A stretch of DNA of 64,000 bases, from the NCBI RefSeq assembly GCF_007004765.1, contig NZ_VIKR01000002.1, forward strand, positions 1 to 64,000, written 5' to 3'. Both the position numbers and the translations under genes were made by a program. The DNA is from Aliikangiella marina (GTDB lineage: Bacteria; Pseudomonadota; Gammaproteobacteria; Enterobacterales; Kangiellaceae). The notes under the pieces were generated by a model. That model saw only the letters and a list, made by a program, of their open reading frames with translations. It was not told the origin of the DNA and ran no database searches. Positions 37,777-47,302 of the stretch are shown here, piece after piece (positions within the stretch are counted from its first letter, which is position 1; every line of letters starts with the position of its first letter).

Positions 37777-39741
37777 ATGATGAAAATTAAGCTGAAAATT
37801 GTTCTGATACTTTTGCTTGGCGTTGGACTCATTGCCTGTGGCAGCGTGATAGTACATCACGAAATCAAAGAGATGCGGATAAGCGAAGATTTAAATGCGG
37901 CGTTAAAAGTGTCTCGCCGAGAATGTATCGCTCCTTGTGGCGTTATGTTTGATGCCTCAAAATTCGAACTTGAGGGTTATGCTTCTCCTTTTTATGAATT
38001 GGAATATCACTGGAACTTCGGCGATGACGGTGCAAAATTCGTCAATAGACCAGGGGTAGACGCCAATAAGAGTTTATCACCCATTGCGAGTCATGTGTTT
38101 GATAGTGCTGGAATGTACAGAGTTGAGCTGCAGATCAGCGATCGAGGCGATACGATTGTTACCGAGCGCATTTCCATTCGAGTTAGAGAAGCGAATAACG
38201 CCTATCGATCTCTCACCTATTGTGTCTCTGTCAATGAAGACTTTGAAGACTGTCCCGGTAAAAACCATTTAAATTCGTTTGCGGAAGCTAAAGAGGTCTT
38301 ACAAACACTGAGAAACTTTCAAGATCGAAGGCCTGCTCGGGTTTTATTTCGAGCAGGAGAAGAGTTCACCACCACGCTTGATAGAGTTTCAATCAGTGGC
38401 TTGTCGGCAAATTTATTGATTTCTAGTTATGGTAAGGGTGAGAAACCGATTATTAAGGTTAATCGAAAAGCCACTGCCGCCCAGCTATTCTATTTGTCTG
38501 ATTTTAACGGCGTGACCGTTAGCAACCTCCATTTCAAAGGAAACTATAATCCCGTTACTGGTCACGGCAACCACCCCGATGGATTCTTTTTTTGGACTAA
38601 TTCGAAGAACTCGTTGCTCTATCGCAATAAGTTTTCGGGCTTGGGGTTAAATATCTATCCGCATGGACATGGGGAAAGTAAGTATCAAATGATTGTCGAT
38701 AACGAGATTTTCGACTGGCAGGATTACGCAGTATTGGGAAATTTTGGTTATCTAAGCGCGGTAGTTGGAAATCGAATAAGGCAGAATCCCAATGCGCGGA
38801 GTGGTAAGGAAGGTAAGTGCCAAAACTGCGTACCAAATTTTCCCGATCATGGTGGCATCAGAACAGCATTACCTGACCACCTTTTAATTCAACACAATGA
38901 CTTTTTCAATAACGCAGGATGGTCAACGGGTGGTTTGGCTCACCAACCAAATGTCAGAATTGGTACCAACGGTAACATCGTTGAATCGGTGATAGCGGAC
39001 AATCTATTCGAAGGAGGTTTTGCTGCGCTTGAAATGATACCAGCTAATAATGGACCAAACCTTGCGGCGAAAAAGGGCGAACTTATTGTCGAACGAAACA
39101 AGTTTACTGCAACTAACAACACAATGACGTTTATTAATACTTCTTTGGCGGGGTTAGTAATTCGTAATAATATTTTTCACAAGCCCGATAATGGCGCGCC
39201 GCCCATCGGGACTCGTACATTTAAAAGTGTAATTTGGTTTAACGCGGCCAATACTACCGATGAAAACCTTACTCACGACAATTTTATTTATAACAACACT
39301 TTTTTAAGTGAAGCCAAGCAGTCTGCACCAAATGTCGCCTTTTTAGAGGTAGCTAATAAGTTTAGTAGATTCACCTTGCGTAATAATGTGATTAGTATGC
39401 CCTATGTAAACGATGCGAATAGGTCCGGATTGGTAAGTGTTAATTACCTGAATGATAATTTACAAATAGATTCCAGTAATAATATTTTGCATGCTCCCCA
39501 ACTAGGTCAGTTTTATTCGCTAAACGATAAACTCTTAAATCTAACCGAATTACAGGCTTCCGGTAAGGAAACAAATAGTCAGGATATTCAGGATGGGTTT
39601 GAGATAGACTTAAATGGTGATATTTTAGTTGGCGTTCAACTCATAAAAAGCAAAGGTGCTTTAGTGAACGGACTAAATAATGACCGAAATGGGAAATCCC
39701 GAGAGGACCTTGTTGATCTTGGGGCTTATCAACTAGATTAA
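37777..39741 (+). CDS. PKD/beta-helix lipoprotein, paralogue of the preceding protein
   Basis: 654 residues. The short lipoprotein signal ends at GLIACG. It lacks the two Ig-like repeats and Pro-rich linker of its neighbour but matches it along the rest. The PKD-like part has CIAPCGVMFDA and YHWNFGDD; the beta-helix has the same RPARVLFRAGE, ISGLSA.LLISSYG.GEKP, DWQDYA.LGNFGYLS and GWST.GLAHQPN blocks. An ancient tandem duplication with domain loss or gain is the simplest explanation. A role in glycan binding, cleavage or epimerisation at the cell surface is inferred. Two ATG codons in a row (37777, 37780) can start it. Confidence 0.82.
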   Translation: MMKIKLKIVLILLLGVGLIACGSVIVHHEIKEMRISEDLNAALKVSRRECIAPCGVMFDASKFELEGYASPFYELEYHWNFGDDGAKFVNRPGVDANKSLSPIASHVFDSAGMYRVELQISDRGDTIVTERISIRVREANNAYRSLTYCVSVNEDFEDCPGKNHLNSFAEAKEVLQTLRNFQDRRPARVLFRAGEEFTTTLDRVSISGLSANLLISSYGKGEKPIIKVNRKATAAQLFYLSDFNGVTVSNLHFKGNYNPVTGHGNHPDGFFFWTNSKNSLLYRNKFSGLGLNIYPHGHGESKYQMIVDNEIFDWQDYAVLGNFGYLSAVVGNRIRQNPNARSGKEGKCQNCVPNFPDHGGIRTALPDHLLIQHNDFFNNAGWSTGGLAHQPNVRIGTNGNIVESVIADNLFEGGFAALEMIPANNGPNLAAKKGELIVERNKFTATNNTMTFINTSLAGLVIRNNIFHKPDNGAPPIGTRTFKSVIWFNAANTTDENLTHDNFIYNNTFLSEAKQSAPNVAFLEVANKFSRFTLRNNVISMPYVNDANRSGLVSVNYLNDNLQIDSSNNILHAPQLGQFYSLNDKLLNLTELQASGKETNSQDIQDGFEIDLNGDILVGVQLIKSKGALVNGLNNDRNGKSREDLVDLGAYQLD

Positions 39742-39864
39742 ACTGTTCAGTTAACGTATCGCTAATCCATCTTCACAATTTTTATTGGCACTCATTATAA
39801 GGATTTATTGTAGGTACTTGTCGTAGCTACTTGTTTTAGCTGTTTGGTGCTTAACCCCAAGTTT

Positions 39865-41274
39865 CTATTGCGTTGCAGACTTTCCAAACCCTTCGTTTTG
39901 CTTACCATGAAAAGCCTCTTGAAAGGCCGCGTGCTTGGAATTTTCCCGGGCTGATTTGTCCAGTAGCTGGTAAGAGACACCCAGTAGAGAGCCAATAATA
40001 AACCAGATATAGCCTGATATTGAGGCGTTAGGTATTTGATCAACCATTAATAAGCCTACCATTATGACGAGGCTATACATCAGTCTTTTGTCACCCTTTG
40101 ACTCTAAAGTTTCGGCGGCTTTTATCCCTTTAAGCACCGCAATCGACATCAGCCCAAAAATACAAATAAAGCCAACAATTCCCTTTATACCCAGAGTAAT
40201 AATCCAAAAGCCATCTGTAACAGAGTCATGGAGCCGGTTTCTTGCCCAGCCCCCCCAGCCAAAATAATACTTCTTCTGCGCATGAGCAAGGAGCGCTAAT
40301 TCATTATCGAATCTAACTTGGAGTGATTGACCTCTTTCCTCATTAAACTCATAAACTTCGTCTAAGATTTCTTCATGCGGGAATAAATGAGAAATCGATA
40401 AGGAAGGATATAGGATAACGATTACCACTAAGACTTGTGCGGCTCGTTTGATCAAGTTGAGTGGCGAGAGAACGATTAGTAAGAAAAAAGTGATAGCAAG
40501 AATATAAGCGCCGAGAGTTTTACAGAATGCGAGCGTCACGGCCAGGTAAACTACCGCAAAAAATAGTGGTACGCCTTGCACTTTAATCTTTGCTTTCCAC
40601 AATGAAATAGTTGCATAGAGGCCGACTGCAATAAATGTCGCAACCCACAGACCATGACCCATAAAAACGAATGGTCTGAATCCACCCATGCGAATATTCT
40701 GTACCCAGCCAGGGGGAATAAAGCCATAGAAAATCCGATTAAGTTGCGGACTCATTCGCGCTTCATACAAGACGAATAGGGAATACACGAGTCCAGCGTA
40801 CATTAGAAGCTTCATCAATTGCTTAACATCATCTTGGGTTTTGACTAATTGCAAACCGATAATAAGTGGGATCAAAACGATATACTGGGCAAGCGCGAAG
40901 GAGATACCATCTTTAAAACTTAAGCCTTGTATCCACCATTTGCCATTATACATTGCCTCAGTATTTGTCATCACAGTGAAAAATGGTAAAACGCAAAGAA
41001 TAATTGTTATTAAGCGAGGTATACCTTTAGGTGGAATCAAAGAAATATCTAATTTTTTAATCACGATACAGCCGAATAATGCACAGACTGATGCGATTGA
41101 GCCCTTGTCAAGCGGGGGTATCAAAGGAAAGTCGTAGACTATTTTTACGGGCAAAAACATATGGCCAGCGACAATGGTCCAAAATGCCGCTTGCAATGGT
41201 TGTAGTCTTTTAAACAGTATTATTGTGATCACTGGCCATAAAATGAGGACCATGTGCGCAAGGATGTTTGGCAT
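39865..41274 (-). CDS. O-antigen/exopolysaccharide polymerase-like membrane protein (Wzy/O-antigen ligase family)
   Basis: 469 residues from ATG 41274, chosen because GGGAAG sits five bases upstream (the frame opens at a TTG, 41289). It has about eleven to twelve membrane helices and a large periplasmic loop (about 310-365, containing QSLQVRFDNELALLAHAQKKYYFGWGGWARNR), as in the O-antigen ligase/polymerase family. It would join lipid-linked repeat units on the periplasmic side. It is on the minus strand between two plus-strand blocks, so it is transcribed separately. The C-terminal tail is cytoplasmic and polar. Confidence 0.85.
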   Translation of the reverse strand: MPNILAHMVLILWPVITIILFKRLQPLQAAFWTIVAGHMFLPVKIVYDFPLIPPLDKGSIASVCALFGCIVIKKLDISLIPPKGIPRLITIILCVLPFFTVMTNTEAMYNGKWWIQGLSFKDGISFALAQYIVLIPLIIGLQLVKTQDDVKQLMKLLMYAGLVYSLFVLYEARMSPQLNRIFYGFIPPGWVQNIRMGGFRPFVFMGHGLWVATFIAVGLYATISLWKAKIKVQGVPLFFAVVYLAVTLAFCKTLGAYILAITFFLLIVLSPLNLIKRAAQVLVVIVILYPSLSISHLFPHEEILDEVYEFNEERGQSLQVRFDNELALLAHAQKKYYFGWGGWARNRLHDSVTDGFWIITLGIKGIVGFICIFGLMSIAVLKGIKAAETLESKGDKRLMYSLVIMVGLLMVDQIPNASISGYIWFIIGSLLGVSYQLLDKSARENSKHAAFQEAFHGKQNEGFGKSATQ

Positions 41275-41454
41275 TGACTTCCCGTTCAATTGTCAAAGAA
41301 GTCACTATTTTACATTCGCTTGTGCCAAATTAACAAATGGAATGACTATTTCTCTCGCTATGATAGAATTCGCATCGGGGAAATAAGTGCTTTAATCCCA
41401 TTTAAAGTGCGCTTAGCATCGAGCCAACACGAATTTTAATCCACTGCTCAGAGT

Positions 41455-42522
41455 ATGATGCTTGGTAAATCATATGGAAATTACATAACGATGAAATTAG
41501 GAACTATTTATTACCTTATTCCTGATATTTTTCAGCGAAAATTTAACTTACGCGAGTTTTATAGGCATTTAAAGCGAGGCGAGGGAAGCTCTTACCTTCA
41601 CCAGTGCAAACATGTAAACAAACGCGCAATCGGTGGGATCAAAGTATTTTACCAGCACTGTAAACAGCTTACCGAACTCGGTTTCGATGCAGTGCCGCTT
41701 GCTATGGGTAATTTCGATGGCAATCTTTATTATCCTGAAATTGACTCGAAGCATATTTCTGAAGTCGGATTTAACCTCAACGAAAATGATGTCGTGGTTG
41801 CGACTGAGTTTAGTCCATACGATGCGATTCAATTCAATCATTGTAAGAAAGTTATGTTTGCGCAGAGTTGGATCTACTTAAAACCACGATTTAAGCCAGA
41901 AGATCAAGACAAGTCCTATCGTCAACTCGGCTATGATTATGTAATCTCTTGTGGCGAGTATATTTCAAGAACGATCCGCGGATTGCATAATGAAGAATGC
42001 GTTACCGTGAGCAATGGAATTGACGGTAGTGTTTTTTATCCTGATGAAAAATTACGAGAGCCGAACCGGGTGATGTGTATGCCGCGAAAAAATCGCGACG
42101 ACATAGAAACAATTAAATCGATTGTCAGTAGACAGTGCTCGAACGTAACCTTTGTCGATGTAGATGGTGTCCCTGAAGCTGAGATTGCTCTCGCTTATCG
42201 TAAATCCGACATCTTGCTCTCAACTGGCTATCCAGAGGGGCTGCCTCTACCACCGTTAGAAGCAATGTGTAGTGGAAGCGTCGTCGTTGGTTTTGCCGGT
42301 CGTGGTGGGCGACAATACATGATCGATGGGAAAACTGCTTTGGTGGCGGAAGATGGTGATTGTATCAGCGCAGCGGAAGCGTTAGTCAAAGTACTCAATG
42401 ATCGAGACTTAAAAGAATTGTTGCGTAAAAACGCGCAAAACGAAATGCAGCAGTATACGCTTAAAGCAATGCAGCAGCGTGTCGGCCAATTCTTCAAACA
42501 AGTTGAAGCTGACCTTAATTAA
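41455..42522 (+). CDS. Glycosyltransferase, GT4-like
   Basis: 355 residues from ATG 41455; ATG 41491 (MKLGTIYYLIP) is an alternative start closer to the usual GT4 N-terminus. The C-terminal nucleotide-sugar domain shows VTVSNGIDGSVFYPDEK, LSTGYPEGLPLPPLEAMCSGSVVVGF (the E-x7-E region of retaining GT4 enzymes) and GRGGRQYMIDGKTALVAEDGD. It is a cytoplasmic enzyme adding a sugar to the growing lipid-linked repeat. Its donor is unknown. Confidence 0.88.
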   Translation: MMLGKSYGNYITMKLGTIYYLIPDIFQRKFNLREFYRHLKRGEGSSYLHQCKHVNKRAIGGIKVFYQHCKQLTELGFDAVPLAMGNFDGNLYYPEIDSKHISEVGFNLNENDVVVATEFSPYDAIQFNHCKKVMFAQSWIYLKPRFKPEDQDKSYRQLGYDYVISCGEYISRTIRGLHNEECVTVSNGIDGSVFYPDEKLREPNRVMCMPRKNRDDIETIKSIVSRQCSNVTFVDVDGVPEAEIALAYRKSDILLSTGYPEGLPLPPLEAMCSGSVVVGFAGRGGRQYMIDGKTALVAEDGDCISAAEALVKVLNDRDLKELLRKNAQNEMQQYTLKAMQQRVGQFFKQVEADLN

Positions 42523-42594
42523 TCGATACGTAGCTTAAAGATTAATATTTTGTGTTAACAGTAGCGATTGATATAGGGACGAAGGAGAAAGATA

Positions 42595-43974
42595 ATTAAT
42601 AATATAGCAGTCAAAGGATGGCGTGGACTTCTCGAAAAAATTCAAAATAATCGAATTTTCAAAGCGAGCTCTTGGGTGTTAATTGGTTACGTTGTTTCGC
42701 AAGTATTGCGCTTGGGTAGCAACTTAATCATGACGCGTCTGTTGGTGCCTGAAATGTTTGGCATCATGGCTTTATGTCAGACTTTCCTTTATATATTAGC
42801 GATGATTTCTGATGTGGGAATTGGACCCAATATTATTCGAAGTAAACGAGGCGAGGAGTCAGAGTTTTTAAATACGGCTTGGACACTGCAAATACTTCGT
42901 GGCGCTTTTATCTGTTTATTAGTGGTATTGGCCGCATTAGGAATCGGCTATGCACAAACAAATCAAATGATCGGTGAAACATCGGCATTCAGTGAACCGC
43001 AACTACCGATTATCTTGGCAGTAATGTCATTAACAGCCTTCATATCCGGATTTAAGTCGACTAATTTAATCCTAGCTAACCGAAACATTCAGCTGACTCG
43101 CTTAACAATTCTCGAGCTAATCAGTCAATTATTTGGCTTAGTAGTAATGATTGCTTGGGCATTTATCGCCAAAAGTATTTGGGCACTTGTTGCTGGGGCA
43201 CTGGTTTCTGCAGTTTCATTAGTATTACTTTCGCATTTTGCATTTCCTGGCGTAGCTAATAAATTTAAGCTGGAACGTGCCGCAGTGTCAGAAATTATTA
43301 ACTATGGGAAATGGATTCTTTTGACCAGTATTGTCACTGCGATGTTGAATCAGGGTGATCGACTTATTCTCGGCAGTTTAGTTGATGCGACTACATTGGG
43401 GATTTACTCAATAGCGCTTTTCTTATCAACTTCACTTTTACAAGCATTTATGAAGCTTAATGGTATGGTCTTTTTTCCATTACTTAGTGAAGTGGCTAGA
43501 GAAAGAGAAAACGAGTTAGCGGAAGTTTACTATAAAATTCGCCGAACTACTGATGCTGCGGCAATTTCTATGGCTGGATTTTTGTTTGCATTTGGCGAAA
43601 CGCTGATTAACTTTTTATATGACGACCGATACCAGGCTGCTGGACCAATGTTGCAAATATTAGCGTTGGCTCTGATGTTAACCAGTCCCAGTATCTCTAG
43701 TGCGATCTATTTTGCGATAGGTAAACCGAAATATGTGACCATTATGGTAACGATCGAGTCAATTGTTAAACTTACTTTGCTACCGACATTGTACGTAATA
43801 GGTGGCATGAATTTGGCAGTTTGGGCTGTTGCTTTATTTACTATCAGTATTATCCCCATCGATTTCTACTATAAGCATAAACTTGGAATTTTGAATCTCT
43901 TTAAGGAGTTTAGAATGCTCCCTTGTTTTGCTTTAGGTTACTTACTTGGCTGGCTGATTTCGTTTTTATTTTAA
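42595..43974 (+). CDS. Polysaccharide flippase (Wzx/MATE-like), probable ATT start
   Basis: About 460 residues with 12-14 membrane helices; the segment GSNLIMTRLLVPEMFGIMALCQTF is typical of oligosaccharide flippases, which move lipid-linked repeats to the periplasm. The first conventional start is GTG 42676, but that cuts into the first helix (SSWVLIGYVVSQVLRLG). Upstream the frame stays open to a TAG at 42574 with no ATG, GTG or TTG. AAGGAG at 42582-42587 sits seven bases before an ATT codon at 42595, giving INNIAVKGWRGLLEKIQNN, a normal amphipathic N-terminus for this family. I therefore place the start at ATT. Confidence 0.87.
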   Translation: MNNIAVKGWRGLLEKIQNNRIFKASSWVLIGYVVSQVLRLGSNLIMTRLLVPEMFGIMALCQTFLYILAMISDVGIGPNIIRSKRGEESEFLNTAWTLQILRGAFICLLVVLAALGIGYAQTNQMIGETSAFSEPQLPIILAVMSLTAFISGFKSTNLILANRNIQLTRLTILELISQLFGLVVMIAWAFIAKSIWALVAGALVSAVSLVLLSHFAFPGVANKFKLERAAVSEIINYGKWILLTSIVTAMLNQGDRLILGSLVDATTLGIYSIALFLSTSLLQAFMKLNGMVFFPLLSEVARERENELAEVYYKIRRTTDAAAISMAGFLFAFGETLINFLYDDRYQAAGPMLQILALALMLTSPSISSAIYFAIGKPKYVTIMVTIESIVKLTLLPTLYVIGGMNLAVWAVALFTISIIPIDFYYKHKLGILNLFKEFRMLPCFALGYLLGWLISFLF

Positions 43975-44006
43975 TTCACCTTTCGAGTTTCTGTTGTTTG
44001 ATATTG

Positions 44007-44957
44007 TTAATTATTAGGTTTCAAAATTAAAGCAAAAACGCTTTTTAGCTGCGATAAATCTGAAGGGTTTTTAAAGTAACTTTTTACGCCATACCAGACT
44101 GCTGTTAAATACTTGCCATCTTTTTTTAGGCGCCATGCATTGCCCATAAAAATATTCGATAGGTGCACATTGATAGAGTTCTCTGAATCTTTTGCGCTCG
44201 GGATCTCGGGCGGATTATTTTCTTGAAGATCGTCGGCCCCTCTTTGAGCCCTTTGTTGAATAAATAAGTGAGCTGTTTCTTCAAAGAAAATTCGTTGATT
44301 GCTTGGTTGTGAGTGAGTGATAGAGCTTGAATGGAGTCGATAATAAAAAGTTGTTCCAGGCTCAAACCAGATTCGACATTTTTCCGCCAGACGAAATTGA
44401 AAGTCAAGATCAGAAGCCGTTACAAACCACTTTCGATAAGGGAGTTCTTTTGCTAGGTCGCTGCGAATAAGGTAAGAACAATGAGAAATAGATGTACTTC
44501 CTGAGCGAATTTTTTGAGTGACTTCAGAAGCTTGTGGTCGCTCGGATTTTGCTGGTAATACTTTACCTTCAGGTGTCAGCATTTGTAGCTCGCCACAAAT
44601 TGCACCGAACTCTTGGTTGTTGTCGAGAAAACTGACTTGTTTGGATATCCTAGTGTTAGTAATCAAATCATCACCATCACTATGCATGATATAATCACCA
44701 TGCGCCCAAGCGACCCCTGAGTTTACGCCATCAGTATATCCGGAACCTTGATTTTTAATTACATGAATTCGAGAGTCGTCAATTTTTCCGATAATCTCTA
44801 AAGTATCGTCGGTACAGCCATCATCCACGCACACAATTTCAAAGTCTTTGAAGTCAGAGGATAAAACCGATTGTATTGCATCAAAAATGAATTTTCCGAC
44901 GTTTTTGATAGGCATGATTACTGAGACGCGCGGAGTCCCTTTCTCAGATTCGCTCAT
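44007..44957 (-). CDS. Glycosyltransferase family 2
   Basis: 316 residues. The GT-A fold start is RVSVIMPIKNVGKFIFDAIQSVLSSDFKDFEIVCVDDGCTDDT; the DxD-type motif is in YIMHSDGDDLI. There are no membrane helices. It transfers one sugar in repeat-unit assembly; specificity is unknown. It lies on the minus strand, convergent with the flippase gene 30 bases away and divergent from the sulfotransferase gene. Confidence 0.9.
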   Translation of the reverse strand: MSESEKGTPRVSVIMPIKNVGKFIFDAIQSVLSSDFKDFEIVCVDDGCTDDTLEIIGKIDDSRIHVIKNQGSGYTDGVNSGVAWAHGDYIMHSDGDDLITNTRISKQVSFLDNNQEFGAICGELQMLTPEGKVLPAKSERPQASEVTQKIRSGSTSISHCSYLIRSDLAKELPYRKWFVTASDLDFQFRLAEKCRIWFEPGTTFYYRLHSSSITHSQPSNQRIFFEETAHLFIQQRAQRGADDLQENNPPEIPSAKDSENSINVHLSNIFMGNAWRLKKDGKYLTAVWYGVKSYFKNPSDLSQLKSVFALILKPNN

Positions 44958-45288
44958 TTCTTTTCCTTGTAAGCTTCAGTGTCACAGTGGTTTAACTTTC
45001 AGAGGCTAGCATTTTAGCAATAATTAGATTGAAAAGTTAGCTGTTATTCAGGTAGTTTTTTGAACTATGTCCAATTATTTCACTTATTCTGGAATATAAA
45101 GTTTTACTAATATAAAGATGAGTTTTTAAAACTCAAAATGGAAGTGAAAAACGTATCTGCCTCAATTCGCAATATTCTTTATTACCGGACAAAGTACTTT
45201 TTTTTGTTTTCAGATTTGTGACATAATAGGCGACTTAAGCCATAAATGAGGCGAACAAGGACAGATAAAAGGGACACAAGGGAAGTCA
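44958..45288. other. Divergent intergenic region with possible extended -10 promoter
   Basis: About 330 AT-rich bases between two divergent genes. On the plus strand TGACATAAT (45219-45227) is an extended -10 element about 62 bases before the sulfotransferase gene; the upstream run of T at 45198-45205 gives no true -35. No gene was recognised. Confidence 0.45.
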
Positions 45289-46245
45289 ATGCAAAAAGAT
45301 AATCAAACTATAATTCAAAATCCGTTTTTCATGGTTGGTGCAGTCCGTTCAGGGACGACCCTGCTGCGTTTGATGTTGGATTACCATCCCAAAATAGCCT
45401 TTGCTCCTGAGTTTGAATATGCCGTCAGTGAAGTCAGTGATGAAGGCGTATTTCCAGAAATGACGGAGTATCATCGATACTTAGATGAAAATGCCGTATT
45501 CAAACGGTGTAATTTTAGTGTTGACCCTTTTCTTAGTTACAAAGATTTAGTCGATGATTTTCTGCACCAAAAGATAAAACCGGGTGTTGAGATTGTGGGT
45601 GCTACAGTACACGAACATTTTGATCGCTGTTTACATATTTGGCCGAATGCAAAATTTATCCACATCATTCGCGACCCAAGAGATGTTGCGAGAAGCGCTA
45701 TTGCTATGGGGTGGTGTGGGAATGTCTGGGTAGGCTCGGAAATATGGGTAGAGACTGAGCGTTTGTGGGGAGAGTTTGCTAAAACGTTAAGTCCTGAACA
45801 GTATATTGAAATCAAATATGAGGATTTAATTGCTGACCATGAGTCTGTACTATCACGAATCTGCGAGTTTATGGGTACGGAGTACGATGCCGGTATGATG
45901 GATTATGTAAAAGATACCACCTACGACGTTCCAGACCCATCGAGAGTATACCCTTGGCGAAAAAAATTAGATGAATTAGGGGTTCAACAAGTTGAAAGTC
46001 AGTGCGGCGAATTAATTGAGCAACGCGGCTATGAATTAAGCGGGTTACCTCTGAAAACTTTTACTGCCAGGCAAGCTCAAGACTTTGTTAAAGACAGTGA
46101 CAGAAAGAAACGCCAATTTCGAATAAACCGATACGGTTTCTGGCTATTATCCTTTGCAAAACTCACTAAGATGTTAAAAATTAGCTGGATGAACGATTAC
46201 TTTCAAAACAAAATTGATCACGTTTCCAGTCAGTATATTAAATAG
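45289..46245 (+). CDS. PAPS-dependent sulfotransferase family protein
   Basis: 318 residues. The 5'-phosphosulfate loop is FMVGAVRSGTTLLRLMLDYHP at the N-terminus, and the 3'-phosphate motif is FIHIIRDPRDVARSAIAMGW (about residues 124-143). These are the two PAPS-binding sites of sulfotransferases. It likely adds sulfate to a sugar of the exopolysaccharide, which would be usual for a marine organism. A second, distinct sulfotransferase is encoded at 56819. It starts the plus-strand group with the two glycosyltransferases downstream. Confidence 0.9.
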   Translation: MQKDNQTIIQNPFFMVGAVRSGTTLLRLMLDYHPKIAFAPEFEYAVSEVSDEGVFPEMTEYHRYLDENAVFKRCNFSVDPFLSYKDLVDDFLHQKIKPGVEIVGATVHEHFDRCLHIWPNAKFIHIIRDPRDVARSAIAMGWCGNVWVGSEIWVETERLWGEFAKTLSPEQYIEIKYEDLIADHESVLSRICEFMGTEYDAGMMDYVKDTTYDVPDPSRVYPWRKKLDELGVQQVESQCGELIEQRGYELSGLPLKTFTARQAQDFVKDSDRKKRQFRINRYGFWLLSFAKLTKMLKISWMNDYFQNKIDHVSSQYIK

Positions 46246-46306
46246 CAACTAGGATCAGAGGCATCGGCCTCAACACAGTTGAGACATACACATTGAAGTA
46301 AAACCT

Positions 46307-47302
46307 ATGAAAGTTGCCATTTCTATTGTTAATTACAAAACACCGCAATTGGTCGTGGACTGTCTCGACAGTGTGTTGCAAGAAATGCAACGTCTTGATG
46401 GCATAGAAGTGTTCTTGGTGGACAATCTATCGCAAGACGATTCTGTGGAGACTTTTCGTCAATATATTGAGCAAAACCATTGTCACAATAAGATTCATTT
46501 GATCGAAGCAGATAGGAACGGTGGTTTTTCCTACGGAAACAATTTGGCGATAAAAAGTGCCATGTCTCATAAAAGCCAACCTGATTTTATTTACCTACTT
46601 AACCCTGACACTATCTTGCACAAAGAGGGGATCGTAAATTTAGTTCATTTTATGGAAGCTAACCCTAAGGTAGGAATAGCCGGTGGAAGTCTTGTCGGCC
46701 CGGACGGAGAAGAGCAGGGAGCTCCTCGGCGCTTTCCAAGTATTCTGAGTGAACTTGAAACCAGTGCCAGGTTAGGAGCTATTTCAAAAGCGTTGGATAA
46801 ACATGTTGTTCCACTGCCATTAAGTGAAAAGCCCTTTGAATGTGATTGGGTTTCTGGTGCGTCAATGATGATACGCCGACAAGTTGTTGAATCGATTGGC
46901 TGCATGGATGAAGGTTACTTCCTTTATTTCGAGGAGGTTGACTACTGCTTTCAAGCGAAATCAGCTGGTTTTCAAATTTGGTATGTTCCTGATTCAGTAA
47001 TTACCCATATTGAGGGAGCGGCAACCGGAGTCAATCAACGTAAACGCCGGGGAAAGTATTGGTATGACTCGAGAAGGCGATATTTTGTTGTTAACTACGG
47101 TATTTTCCATTTGCTCGGTGCTGACTTACTGTGGGCAATTGGTCGGCTCAGTTTTAATTTAAGACGAGTTTTAAGGTTGGGTAAGAGTTTTGATAGTGCT
47201 GAAAGCGACCCCACTTGGTTTGCTTGGGACCTGTTAGTTGGTGACTTAAAAGCAGTATTGTCTGGTAAGGTTTTTGGCGAGAGAAAAAGAGCAAATGGAT
47301 AA
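46307..47302 (+). CDS. Glycosyltransferase family 2, rhamnosyltransferase-like
   Basis: 331 residues. It starts ISIVNYKTPQLVVDCLDSVLQEM and contains NGGFSYGNNLAI, DFIYLLNPDT (donor-binding Asp-x-Asp position) and GCMDEGYFLYFEEVDYCFQAKSAGF. These features are typical of the GT2 subgroup that includes rhamnosyltransferases, which suits the dTDP-rhamnose genes upstream. Its stop overlaps the next gene by 8 bases (ATGGATAA). Specificity is an inference. Confidence 0.92.
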   Translation: MKVAISIVNYKTPQLVVDCLDSVLQEMQRLDGIEVFLVDNLSQDDSVETFRQYIEQNHCHNKIHLIEADRNGGFSYGNNLAIKSAMSHKSQPDFIYLLNPDTILHKEGIVNLVHFMEANPKVGIAGGSLVGPDGEEQGAPRRFPSILSELETSARLGAISKALDKHVVPLPLSEKPFECDWVSGASMMIRRQVVESIGCMDEGYFLYFEEVDYCFQAKSAGFQIWYVPDSVITHIEGAATGVNQRKRRGKYWYDSRRRYFVVNYGIFHLLGADLLWAIGRLSFNLRRVLRLGKSFDSAESDPTWFAWDLLVGDLKAVLSGKVFGERKRANG

